This document shows, in pieces, positions 28,640 through 36,609 of a DNA stretch of 64,000 nucleotides. Under the pieces are notes generated by a model. That model was given only the letters and a program-made list of their open reading frames with translations, was not told the origin of the DNA and searched no databases. Positions within the stretch are counted from its first letter, which is position 1, and the number at the start of each line of letters is the position of its first letter. The DNA comes from Stieleria sp. JC731 (GTDB lineage Bacteria > Planctomycetota > Planctomycetia > Pirellulales > Pirellulaceae). The stretch lies in assembly GCF_020966635.1 (NCBI RefSeq), contig NZ_JAJKFQ010000011.1, positions 62,001 to 126,000 on the forward strand. The letters run 5' to 3'. The translations under genes were made by a program, and so were the position numbers.

Positions 28640-29194
28640 TCAACGATTCGTCCACTTCGCAACCACCGTCGGTGGTGCCGGTGGAAGCTGCGGTGTGTTG
28701 GCATCCAGCAGGATCTCAAAGCCGTGATCACGAAGGCGATCCGCGAGCCAGACCGAGCGGTGGCATTCGTAAGGATTGCCATGAGCCGCCCCCTGCTCCA
28801 TCGCGTCATCAGGTGTGATTACGATCAGTGATCCGCCTTCATTAACGATTTGCTTCATGCCTTCCAGGACGGCTTCGGCGTCTTGATCGACAAAGTGTTC
28901 GATGACATCCCCGATGATCACTAAGTCGTAGGACAAGGTTTCCAGGGCAAGGTGCTCGCGTATGTCACGGACGTAGATGACGTCGTAAAGATCCCATGCG
29001 GGATTTCGATAGGTACCCCAAACCTCGACACCCGCCAAGCTGGTTTTCCATGGCATCACGCCAAGGTCAAGCCACTGACGAACCGCGATTCCCATCATTC
29101 CAAAGCCCATGCCCAGGTCTAAGACGCTGCTAGGCCGTTGATGTATCAGTTCGGTTGCCAATGTCGGGATCGCCATATAGCTACCGATTGGCAT
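28640..29194 (-). CDS. Class I SAM-dependent methyltransferase
   Basis: 184 aa from ATG 29194, which overlaps the glycosyltransferase 3' end by 14 nt; ATG 29176 is an alternative and the frame to 29272 lies inside the upstream gene. Motif I VLDLGMGFGMMGIA, then YDLVIIGDVIEHF (motif II/post region) and GGSLIVITPDD are typical of small-molecule or lipid-type Rossmann methyltransferases. The acceptor is unknown; overlap with the glycosyltransferase suggests modification of the same glycan or glycosylated product (inference). Confidence 0.85.
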   Translation of the reverse strand: MPIGSYMAIPTLATELIHQRPSSVLDLGMGFGMMGIAVRQWLDLGVMPWKTSLAGVEVWGTYRNPAWDLYDVIYVRDIREHLALETLSYDLVIIGDVIEHFVDQDAEAVLEGMKQIVNEGGSLIVITPDDAMEQGAAHGNPYECHRSVWLADRLRDHGFEILLDANTPQLPPAPPTVVAKWTNR

Positions 29195-30878
29195 CGCTTG
29201 CCGCCTTTCGTTTGAGCCAAAGTTTGGAAAGTAGGTCCTCGTATCCTCGGGCCATCTCGCTGGCGTAGCCATATTTCTCGGCTAGCTCGATACCGCCTTG
29301 AATGATCGCGTTTCGGTACGTCGGAAACGATCTAAGTTTTTCGATCGCGGCTGCGATTTCGCCGGCATCCGGTGCGACCACGGCACCGTTGACACCATCG
29401 GTGATCAGGTCGGCGACCATGCCGTATGGGGTGCCGATGACCGGAACGCCGGCCATCATGGCTTCCATGGCGACCAACCCATAGCCTTCAAACCGAGACG
29501 GCATCACAAAGGTATCCATCGATGCATAGTAGTCGCCCAGGTCGCCATTTCCTTCAGTGATGACGAACCGCCCAGGCAAACGTTTCATGGCCTGTTCGAG
29601 CAGGCTATCACGCATCGGCCCATAACCGATCAGAAGGGCTTTGCATTGGCGTGGAAGCCTGGCAAGCGCGCTGAGGACTAGATCGGGATTCTTTTCTTCA
29701 CTGAACCGACCGACAAAGCCGACGACAAAGTCATCGTCAGAAAAGCCCAAGGCTTCACGCGAAACCGAACGTGGCTGCGTCCGTACCAGTCGGTGTGGAT
29801 CGACGCCATTGAGGACCACAGAAACCGGCCAGCCTTCGCAGACCTCTTCTCGCACGTGTTCGGTGACCGCAATGATATGGTCGACCGCTTCGCCGACTTT
29901 CGATAGGCGGTCGCGGGTGTAGTCGGCATCGCCATGCGCAATGAAGATGGAGATTGGCGGAGGCGACTCTTTGAGCCATTGGCAGACTTCATGCGATCTT
30001 GGTCCAGGGTCCGAGATAAGCATGATGTCGCAATCTTTGGCAGCCCGCATCACGCTTTCGCGGCCTCCGATTTCCACCGGCATACCCATTCTTGAGATCT
30101 GTCGTGGGTCGACCCAGTTGGTCACGACGACACTTCGCAAAAATTGCAAACGCGCGGGGTTGCTGTAGCGCGCCAGGGACGCCAGCCAGTATTCGATTCC
30201 GGCAGGAATCAATGCGGCATTTAGGTGGGCGATCCGCAGCGGTCGACCGATGGGCCAGCTTTCGTCATGATCGGATTGCCCCGGTTTGGTTTTTAAACCT
30301 TTCGACTCGATGAGCTTGGGGGAGTAGATGGTTGTTCGTTGGATACCCGCACCTTCCGCCGCGAACGTCTGACCCGAGTACATCGAAGATTGGACATACA
30401 TTGCCGATCGAAGATACATCGCCGGTTGTGCCAAAATTGGTCCCTGAGCTAGCTCGGTATTCGGGTACGGCGGGTAGCCTTGTTCATGCAGGAAGGGGGC
30501 CTCTTGGTAAAAGACATTCGATTCCAGTTGAAATGCCTGAGCCTCCGGATAGAAGACTCTCGAGTCTGGCGAAAAGGCTTGAGCTTCGGGGTAGAAAATG
30601 TATGAGTCCGGAGAAAACGCTTGAGCTTCAGGATAGAAAATCCGGGAGTCAGGAGAAAATGATTCTGCTTCCTGGTAGAACACGCGAGCTTCTGGAGCGA
30701 GCGGATTTCCTTGAACATTCAAGGCATACATCGATCCTTCTAGGTCTCTTGCGGAGCCATACATTGCCGAGTCCACATAGATGGAATCCGTTGGCCCTGG
30801 GGGGCCGTCCTGGACTCTAGGGTCGTCGGATTGCGATAGACCTTCAGCCGGATTACTGTTTGTGATTTGCCAGGACAT
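29181..30878 (-). CDS. GT4-like glycosyltransferase with N-terminal 14-residue tandem repeats
   Basis: 565 aa from ATG 30878 (MSWQITNSNP); a TTG 18 codons upstream is open. Residues ~200-560 form a GT-B glycosyltransferase: SVVLNGVDPHRL, VVGFVGRFSEEKNPDLVL, ALLIGYGPMRDSL and the donor-site SRFEGYGLVAMEAMMAGVPVIGT. The first ~185 residues are unusual: about four and a half tandem copies of FYPEAQAFSPDSRI-type 14-mers (residues ~67-130), flanked by (S/A)MY-containing short repeats (AMYLRSAMYVQSSMY). This region has no signal peptide or known domain. The methyltransferase gene overlaps its end. Sugar donor and acceptor unknown. Confidence 0.87.
   Translation of the reverse strand: MSWQITNSNPAEGLSQSDDPRVQDGPPGPTDSIYVDSAMYGSARDLEGSMYALNVQGNPLAPEARVFYQEAESFSPDSRIFYPEAQAFSPDSYIFYPEAQAFSPDSRVFYPEAQAFQLESNVFYQEAPFLHEQGYPPYPNTELAQGPILAQPAMYLRSAMYVQSSMYSGQTFAAEGAGIQRTTIYSPKLIESKGLKTKPGQSDHDESWPIGRPLRIAHLNAALIPAGIEYWLASLARYSNPARLQFLRSVVVTNWVDPRQISRMGMPVEIGGRESVMRAAKDCDIMLISDPGPRSHEVCQWLKESPPPISIFIAHGDADYTRDRLSKVGEAVDHIIAVTEHVREEVCEGWPVSVVLNGVDPHRLVRTQPRSVSREALGFSDDDFVVGFVGRFSEEKNPDLVLSALARLPRQCKALLIGYGPMRDSLLEQAMKRLPGRFVITEGNGDLGDYYASMDTFVMPSRFEGYGLVAMEAMMAGVPVIGTPYGMVADLITDGVNGAVVAPDAGEIAAAIEKLRSFPTYRNAIIQGGIELAEKYGYASEMARGYEDLLSKLWLKRKAASDANR
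30489..30680 (-). repeat. 42-bp coding tandem repeat in the glycosyltransferase N-terminus
   Basis: Four full and one partial 42-bp units encode F-Y-(P/Q)-E-A-(Q/E)-(A/S)-F-S-P-D-S-(R/Y)-(I/V). The DNA units have diverged at many third positions while the residues are kept, so selection acts on the peptide. Confidence 0.85.
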
Positions 30879-31398
30879 GTTGATCGTCAATGATGTAGGA
30901 AATCGACTCGACAGGCTCCGTGTGAAAGCCAAATCCCGTTAAACAACGGCTGATTTACTCGGGAAAAACATCGGGATGCCGCTCAATTTTTATCTCAATT
31001 CGGTGATGGAAATTGTTGGCTCAGGATGTGTCGGCTATGAATTCGTTGGATTGAATTCATTAAGCCAACTTTCGACGTTAAATCAAATGGATTTCAAACG
31101 GAGCGTACCCGGACGACGTGTGGCTGAAGAACCACGTTTGCCAGACGAAAGACAGCTCAAGGCTTAATAAGCGAAGCTGATAGGAGTATTTCAAAGGCGA
31201 ATGTTCAAAAGGCCGGTAGGTGCTCTCGTTCCCAGGAAGCACTTTGCCGACTCGATCGCATTGTCATCACAGAAGCTAAGAACCTTTCTTTCACATCAGA
31301 ACGGCAAAACTGTGGTTCAAAGCGTGATTGCCTTTTCAAACTCCAGTTAACTATGTCTACATCTGGCAGGTGCCGTTCGGCTACTGCTGCAGCATAGT
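30879..31398. other. 520-nt intergenic region, AT-richer, no gene recognised
   Basis: Between two minus-strand genes. A 63-codon plus frame at 30976-31167 lacks any recognisable feature. The stretch 30960-31110 is noticeably richer in A/T than its surroundings. It should contain the glycosyltransferase promoter. Confidence 0.4.
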
Positions 31399-33648
31399 CT
31401 AACGAGCTTGCGCGTAGACGCCCGAAATATTCTTACTTTTAGATTCGATCGGGACTAAATAATCGGGTGAGTCTTTGTCGAGCGACTTAAATTCATCCGG
31501 TTTCATGATCGTAAAGTATTCGCGAATCGCCGGTTGCAGAATTGACCGGGTTTCAACCCATTGATTTTCTGCGCACCACTGAAAATACCGGTCCACGTTT
31601 CCGCTGATTGTTTGACACGTGGTCGCATCGGCAATCAAGTTGTCATCGAAGCGGACGTCTTGATCGAGCTCAGAGTCGTTTAGAAACATCGCTATGTCAA
31701 CGTCTGCGAATGTGTTGTATCGGACATTGATTTGTTGGGCGCATTGAGCCACTGGAAATCGGAAGCTAAATCCGGCTTCACCTTGCGACATCCAATTTCG
31801 TTCGACGAGCACCGAACGAACCTGGCCTTGGATCACCATCGGAATTCCGTAGTGGCTCTCATCATTGCGAAGATGGTTTTGATGGACGAGAACATGCTGA
31901 ACGGGAGCTTCTGACACGTCGTGCGATCCGACCACAATTCCGACTGCACCGGCATCAAATTCACAGTGATGAATCTGCATCGGTGATTCGTCGGTACCGG
32001 ACGCCCCGAAGTCAAACCGTACAAGTTCACAGCCGTGCGATTCGGTGCTCTTGGCTTGCAACTGAGAATTCTGCACGACCAATCCCGGGCAGTTGCCGGA
32101 GACGTGAAGTCCCATTTGTACGTCACTCGCTGAGATTGTCAGGCCATCGATGGTCACGTTTGCGACATCGACAACCCTGACGACAGGGCTTGCGAGAGGG
32201 CCTTCTAATCGGGCGCCTGAGGAACCGATTAACTTCAATCCTTCAAGTCGCTCCCTATCGGTGATATCGAACGGCCCTTGGTGAGTTCCGGGGCCGATGC
32301 GAATCGTCGTCCCCGGGGTCGCCAACGCGATCGCTTCACGCAACGAACTGACTTCTCCGCCGATCAAGTCAACGTTGATGATTCCATCTTCCAACGGATC
32401 TTCTGAAAGTGAAATAGGAGACGTCGACGAGGTGTTGCCTGGCGAATCACCTTGGTTCCATTTCCAGCCGGCTAATCCGATTGCCAGACATGCCAATACC
32501 AGCAGCACCGCTGAGAACGACCGAAGCCAGCGGTCGGAATGCAAGACCGAGCTGAGTGATCGCCGCGGAAGAGGCACAGGGAGATGGAACGAGGTCAAAC
32601 GTTGTTGGTGCGAATGAGCGGACCAGCTGAGCAACAAATCGGCGACCTGCTGTGCTGACTTCGGACGTCCCTTGGGATTCTTGGCCAATAGCGTTGTCAT
32701 CAACTGGTCAAATTCCGGTGGGATCCCATCAATGAATGACGACACCGGTGGCGGTGCGAAGCTGCGAACACGGGCGGCGCTGGCGTACGACGACCCGGCG
32801 TGAAAGGGACTTCGTCCATGGAACATTGCGTACAACACACAGCCGAGACTGAATAGGTCGCTCGCTTCGGTCAGCTCTTCGCCTTCGACCTGTTCAGGCG
32901 ACATGTATGAAGGTGTGCCAACCATGTCACCAAGGCTGGTCAGATCAGAGTTCTCGACAAGCAGACGCGCCAAGCCAAAGTCGGATAATTTGACCCGCTC
33001 GATGTTGTCTTCCAGCATGACATTGCCGGGCTTGATGTCACGATGGATGATGCCGTGGCGATGCGCGGCAGCGAGTCCGGAAGCGATTTGCGCCCCGATG
33101 CGCAGCACATCCTCATAGCCCATCGGCGAATCTTGCGTGATTCGATCGGTCAGCGTTTGTCCTTCAACAAACTCCATCACCAAATACGGTGCGCCGTCTT
33201 TTTCGGCAACGGCGTGAATGGTGACGACGTTTGGGTGATTAACGCTTGCGGCCGCGCGAGCTTCGCGCAGAAAACGTTTTTGGGCTCGTTCGCTTGTGGT
33301 CAACCGTTCGGACATGACTTTGATGGCAACATTGCGATGCAATTGCTCATCAAAGGCTCGAGCGACAACACCCATGCCGCCGTAGCCGACAATATTTAGG
33401 ATCTCGTAGTGCCCTAAACGTCCAATGGAATCTTCTCGCTGAGCCGGTTCCAAGTCGACTGGCATCCGCGTGGGCCGTTTGTACTTGTCCGGTTTGACGA
33501 CTTTTGTGCGTTCGCTTCCTTCGTCTAGGCCCGATGTTGCGGGAGAGAGGGGGCTGGAATGCTGAGTTGAGTGTGCGCGGGACTGCAAATCAAAGTCGTC
33601 ACTTTGTTCCAAACGGGAGTTTTCTGATTCGTCGATTGGTTCACTCAT
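31399..33648 (-). CDS. Transmembrane Ser/Thr kinase with C-terminal beta-helix sensor
   Basis: 749 aa from ATG 33648, preceded by TAGGAAC as a weak ribosome site; the longer frame to 33864 is not needed. Kinase domain ~80-345: glycine loop GYGGMGVV, VAIK (Lys110), HRDIKPGN (Asp204), DFGLAR (223-228), GTPSYMSPEQ. One membrane helix ~378-396. The C-terminal ~340 residues are a right-handed parallel beta-helix (repeats such as VVRVVDVANVTIDGLTISAS), placed outside the cytoplasm. Beta-helices often bind carbohydrates, so glycan sensing is a possible role (inference). Hanks-type kinases are abundant in planctomycetes. Confidence 0.92.
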   Translation of the reverse strand: MSEPIDESENSRLEQSDDFDLQSRAHSTQHSSPLSPATSGLDEGSERTKVVKPDKYKRPTRMPVDLEPAQREDSIGRLGHYEILNIVGYGGMGVVARAFDEQLHRNVAIKVMSERLTTSERAQKRFLREARAAASVNHPNVVTIHAVAEKDGAPYLVMEFVEGQTLTDRITQDSPMGYEDVLRIGAQIASGLAAAHRHGIIHRDIKPGNVMLEDNIERVKLSDFGLARLLVENSDLTSLGDMVGTPSYMSPEQVEGEELTEASDLFSLGCVLYAMFHGRSPFHAGSSYASAARVRSFAPPPVSSFIDGIPPEFDQLMTTLLAKNPKGRPKSAQQVADLLLSWSAHSHQQRLTSFHLPVPLPRRSLSSVLHSDRWLRSFSAVLLVLACLAIGLAGWKWNQGDSPGNTSSTSPISLSEDPLEDGIINVDLIGGEVSSLREAIALATPGTTIRIGPGTHQGPFDITDRERLEGLKLIGSSGARLEGPLASPVVRVVDVANVTIDGLTISASDVQMGLHVSGNCPGLVVQNSQLQAKSTESHGCELVRFDFGASGTDESPMQIHHCEFDAGAVGIVVGSHDVSEAPVQHVLVHQNHLRNDESHYGIPMVIQGQVRSVLVERNWMSQGEAGFSFRFPVAQCAQQINVRYNTFADVDIAMFLNDSELDQDVRFDDNLIADATTCQTISGNVDRYFQWCAENQWVETRSILQPAIREYFTIMKPDEFKSLDKDSPDYLVPIESKSKNISGVYAQAR

Positions 33649-33875
33649 GTTCCTACCCTCGACGGGGAAAAGGTCTCGCTGTGCATCAGCGCAAGACGAA
33701 GGGGAGGCTTGCTGGGGGTGATTATATCCATCTCCAGAAAGATAGTAGAGGGATAGAAACGCGAACCCGGTGAATGAAAGACGCAACCAGCAGCTGGGTG
33801 ACATCGCGTTTGGAGCGGAAATACCGGTTTTAGGCCCTGATTCACCGGTAAAACGGCAAAGCACCGGTGGGGCGG

Positions 33876-33904
33876 TTGACGAACAGGAAAGTTTCTCAGA
33901 AACT
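33876..33904 (+). promoter_or_regulatory. Candidate promoter for tRNA-Leu
   Basis: TTGACG, 17-nt spacer, GAAACT, ending 18 nt before the mature tRNA 5' end. The -35 is good, the -10 weak. Confidence 0.35.
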
Positions 33905-33922
33905 TCTCCGTCCAGTCAGCAC

Positions 33923-34007
<85 letters not shown>

Positions 34008-34014
34008 TCGAAGA

Positions 34015-34039
34015 AACCCCGTGACCAACGGGGTTTTTT
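34015..34039 (+). terminator. Terminator after tRNA-Leu
   Basis: AACCCCGT / ACGGGGTT stem with a GACCA loop running into six T, ten nt after the tRNA. Confidence 0.88.
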
Positions 34040-34040
34040 C

Positions 34041-34604
34041 ATGCGCGGATCGGATTCGGCAGCGAATGCTGAAACGAATTCCGCCGATCTACCTACCGAT
34101 CGATCGCGACGTTGATCTGGAAACAGAGCGGTGGCCCTTTATCTGTCCGAGCCCCGTTCCGTTTATCTCTTTGGTTCCCTTCGCCCCGCGTGCGGCGAGA
34201 AAGGCTGGGGATGAGGGGCAAAGCCAGGCGTTCATGCAACTGACCCGCTCTGGCCAACAAGACCACGCAATATCGCTACCCTGTGGGAGCATCACGGCGG
34301 AGTGTGATGGGTACAGTTGGGACGCATCACGGCGGAGTGTGATGGGTACAGTTGGGACGCATCACGGCGGAGTGTGATGGGCACGATTGGAATGCATCAC
34401 GGCGGAACGTGATGGGTACGATTGGAATGCATCACGACGCAGCGGGATCAAAGTTCTGCCAAAATTCTTTCCGATTCTCTGTCGGATGATCTGGAAATAG
34501 AGCGGTGTCCCTATTGACGCCTCGGCTCAGTTTTTTGAGTGTCACCGAATCAGGCGTTGTTTGCGTTCGTTCAGATTTTGTTTTGCTAGGTTGGTTGGTA
34601 CACG
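34041..34604. other. 564-nt non-coding region with a tandem repeat
   Basis: Between the tRNA-Leu terminator and the second kinase gene. Its middle is the 35-bp repeat array at 34289-34440. The short plus frame at 34021-34377 runs through the repeat and is not protein-like. Confidence 0.5.
34289..34440 (+). repeat. 35-bp tandem repeat array, four units plus a partial
   Basis: Units start at 34289, 34324, 34359, 34394 and (partial) 34429, with exact 35-nt spacing. Each contains CATCAC-8 nt-GTGATG, an inverted repeat able to form a small hairpin, then GGGTACAGTTGGGAC. The first three are near identical; the fourth has drifted (GGAACG, ATTGGAAT). In unit 4 the stem gains a base pair (CATCACG/CGTGATG). 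No spacers, so not CRISPR. Confidence 0.9.
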
Positions 34605-36386
34605 ATGAATCTTCGCCAGAAAAAACTTCCGATTGCCGCGTTGGAGCGGATCGATGATCGCTGTGCCGAATTTGAACGGCTTTGGCAAGCGGATCAGCCG
34701 CCGACAATTGAATCCATCCTGTCGGACGACGTCTCGGAATCCGAACACGATGTTTTGTTGGCTGAGCTGGTAGTCTTGGAGATCGACTATCGCCGTCGAC
34801 GTGGTGATCGGCCAACCAAGCAAGAGTATTTAGAACGTTTTCCTGAGCAAGCGGACGCGTTGGGTGACGCTCTTGAGGAGGACGAAAAGCCTGCTCGTCC
34901 ATTTGCACCTCCGACGATTGCCCGGATGGCGGACCTGTTTCCGAATCTGGAGATCATTGATCTTCTCGGTGCTGGAGGCATGGGCTCCGTCTACAAGGCA
35001 CGTCAAAAAGGACTCGACCGGCTCGTCGCATTGAAGGTGCTTCCGGAAGAGTTTTCGCATGATGTTAAGTTTGCGTTGCGGTTCACCCGCGAAGCACGGA
35101 CCCTAGCCAAGCTGAACCATCCGAATATCGTCTCCGTTTTCGAATTCGGAAAGGTTGAGGATACCTATTACTTTCTGATGGAGTTTGTTGACGGGTCGAC
35201 GCTGCGCGACATTGTTGCCGGAGGTCAGTTGGCTCCCGAGCAAGCTCTGCAAATCGTTCCGCACTTGTGTGACGCGTTGCAATACGCGCATGACCAAGGC
35301 GTCATTCACCGCGACATCAAACCTGAGAACATTTTGATGTCCAAAGAAGGCAGCGTCAAAATTGCCGACTTTGGCTTGTCACGTATTCTTGGGAATGAGA
35401 ATCAGGTGACGGACTTGACCGCCACACATCAGGTGATGGGTACGCCTCGGTATATGGCTCCGGAACAATTTGAAGGTGCTCACGGCGTTGACCACCGAGC
35501 CGACATCTATTCGTTGGGCGTCGTCTTCTATGAAATGTTGACGGGTGAATTACCGATCGGCCGGTTCGCTGCTCCTTCACGAAAGGTGCATATCGATGTT
35601 CGGCTCGATGAGGTCGTGCTGCGAACGCTCGAGAAGGAACCACAGCGACGTTATCAACGGGCAAGTCAGATCAAATCTGATATCGAGTCCATTTCGTCGA
35701 TCGGTGATGTCTCTTTGGCACCAACGATGGATCTTGATGGAGCGGACCTATCATATGACAGTGGCTCCGCGATTCGGTCTTCGGCCGATGACTTGAAACA
35801 TCAGACGCTTGCGGCGCAGTTGTTTCTGACACGTCGTGAATTGATGGAACGCGTCAAAGCAACTTTGCGTCCGTTGTTCCGCTGGCAATTGGTGCAAATC
35901 TTTGTCGGGGTGTTGATCATCGTTCTTGGAGCACAGTGCTGGGCTCGCAACACGCACGTCATGCCACGATTGATTTGCGGCGTAACACTGCATGTCTATG
36001 GAATGCTGGTCATCGCGGCCGGAGCTGCGGTATGCACTCGTTTGAATCGGATCGACTATTCCGAGCCCGTCGAGGAAATCGGCAACAAGCTTGGTATCGC
36101 CCGCGATATGTATTTGAAAGTCGGCGCGGTCGTCGGGTTTCCATGGTGGTTGATGTGGATTCCCGCGACTGTGGCGCTAGGTTTCGACATCGTATTGGAA
36201 CCCAATTCATTTATCCCATCTTTGATTCTTGGGGCGATCGGAGTGGTCGTGTCTTATTGGTTGTACCTGCGTGTTCAACGAGACAGCTATCCGACATCCA
36301 ACGCTTGGCGGAAACGGTTTGCCGGCCAAAGCTTCGCCGATGCTTACTCCCTTCTTGATGAGATTGATCAAGCACAAATTCGTTAG
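34605..36386 (+). CDS. Ser/Thr protein kinase with C-terminal four-helix membrane domain
   Basis: 593 aa. N-terminal ~100 residues are a planctomycete kinase prefix (LERFPEQADAL). Kinase ~117-375: LLGAGGMGSVYKA, VALK (Lys144), HRDIKPEN (Asp237), DFGLSR (255-260), GTPRYMAPEQF. After a linker, four hydrophobic segments occur at roughly 427-445, 455-478, 508-530 and 536-556, so the kinase faces the cytoplasm and there is no large external sensor. It lies just after the 35-bp repeat array, which may be in its leader. Targets unknown. Confidence 0.92.
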   Translation: MNLRQKKLPIAALERIDDRCAEFERLWQADQPPTIESILSDDVSESEHDVLLAELVVLEIDYRRRRGDRPTKQEYLERFPEQADALGDALEEDEKPARPFAPPTIARMADLFPNLEIIDLLGAGGMGSVYKARQKGLDRLVALKVLPEEFSHDVKFALRFTREARTLAKLNHPNIVSVFEFGKVEDTYYFLMEFVDGSTLRDIVAGGQLAPEQALQIVPHLCDALQYAHDQGVIHRDIKPENILMSKEGSVKIADFGLSRILGNENQVTDLTATHQVMGTPRYMAPEQFEGAHGVDHRADIYSLGVVFYEMLTGELPIGRFAAPSRKVHIDVRLDEVVLRTLEKEPQRRYQRASQIKSDIESISSIGDVSLAPTMDLDGADLSYDSGSAIRSSADDLKHQTLAAQLFLTRRELMERVKATLRPLFRWQLVQIFVGVLIIVLGAQCWARNTHVMPRLICGVTLHVYGMLVIAAGAAVCTRLNRIDYSEPVEEIGNKLGIARDMYLKVGAVVGFPWWLMWIPATVALGFDIVLEPNSFIPSLILGAIGVVVSYWLYLRVQRDSYPTSNAWRKRFAGQSFADAYSLLDEIDQAQIR

Positions 36387-36609
36387 CGTTCTGACGCGAT
36401 CTGATCTGTGCATCTTCAGCGATTGATATCCCCCGATGGCAAAACCAGATAGCGAAGCCTGACGGGAGCATCGCGTATTTAAGTCCTGCCCCTTTTGAGC
36501 AACAGTTGGCGAGCAAAGTCAGCTGAGCGATGAAGGTACGGATTGACCTAACCGCGGATGGATCCGCAATTCCTTTTCTTAGCTACTGCCAACGACCTGG
36601 AGAAAACGA

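Noticed and set aside
30332..30820. 162-codon plus-strand open frame opposite the repeat-bearing glycosyltransferase
   Set aside because: It is open because the 42-bp repeat keeps other frames free of stops; composition is not protein-like and the minus frame has clear domains.
30976..31167. 63-codon plus-strand frame
   Set aside because: No motif, no ribosome site, and AT-rich composition unlike neighbouring genes.
34289..34440. CRISPR array
   Set aside because: The units directly abut with a 35-nt period and no unique spacers, and no cas genes are near.
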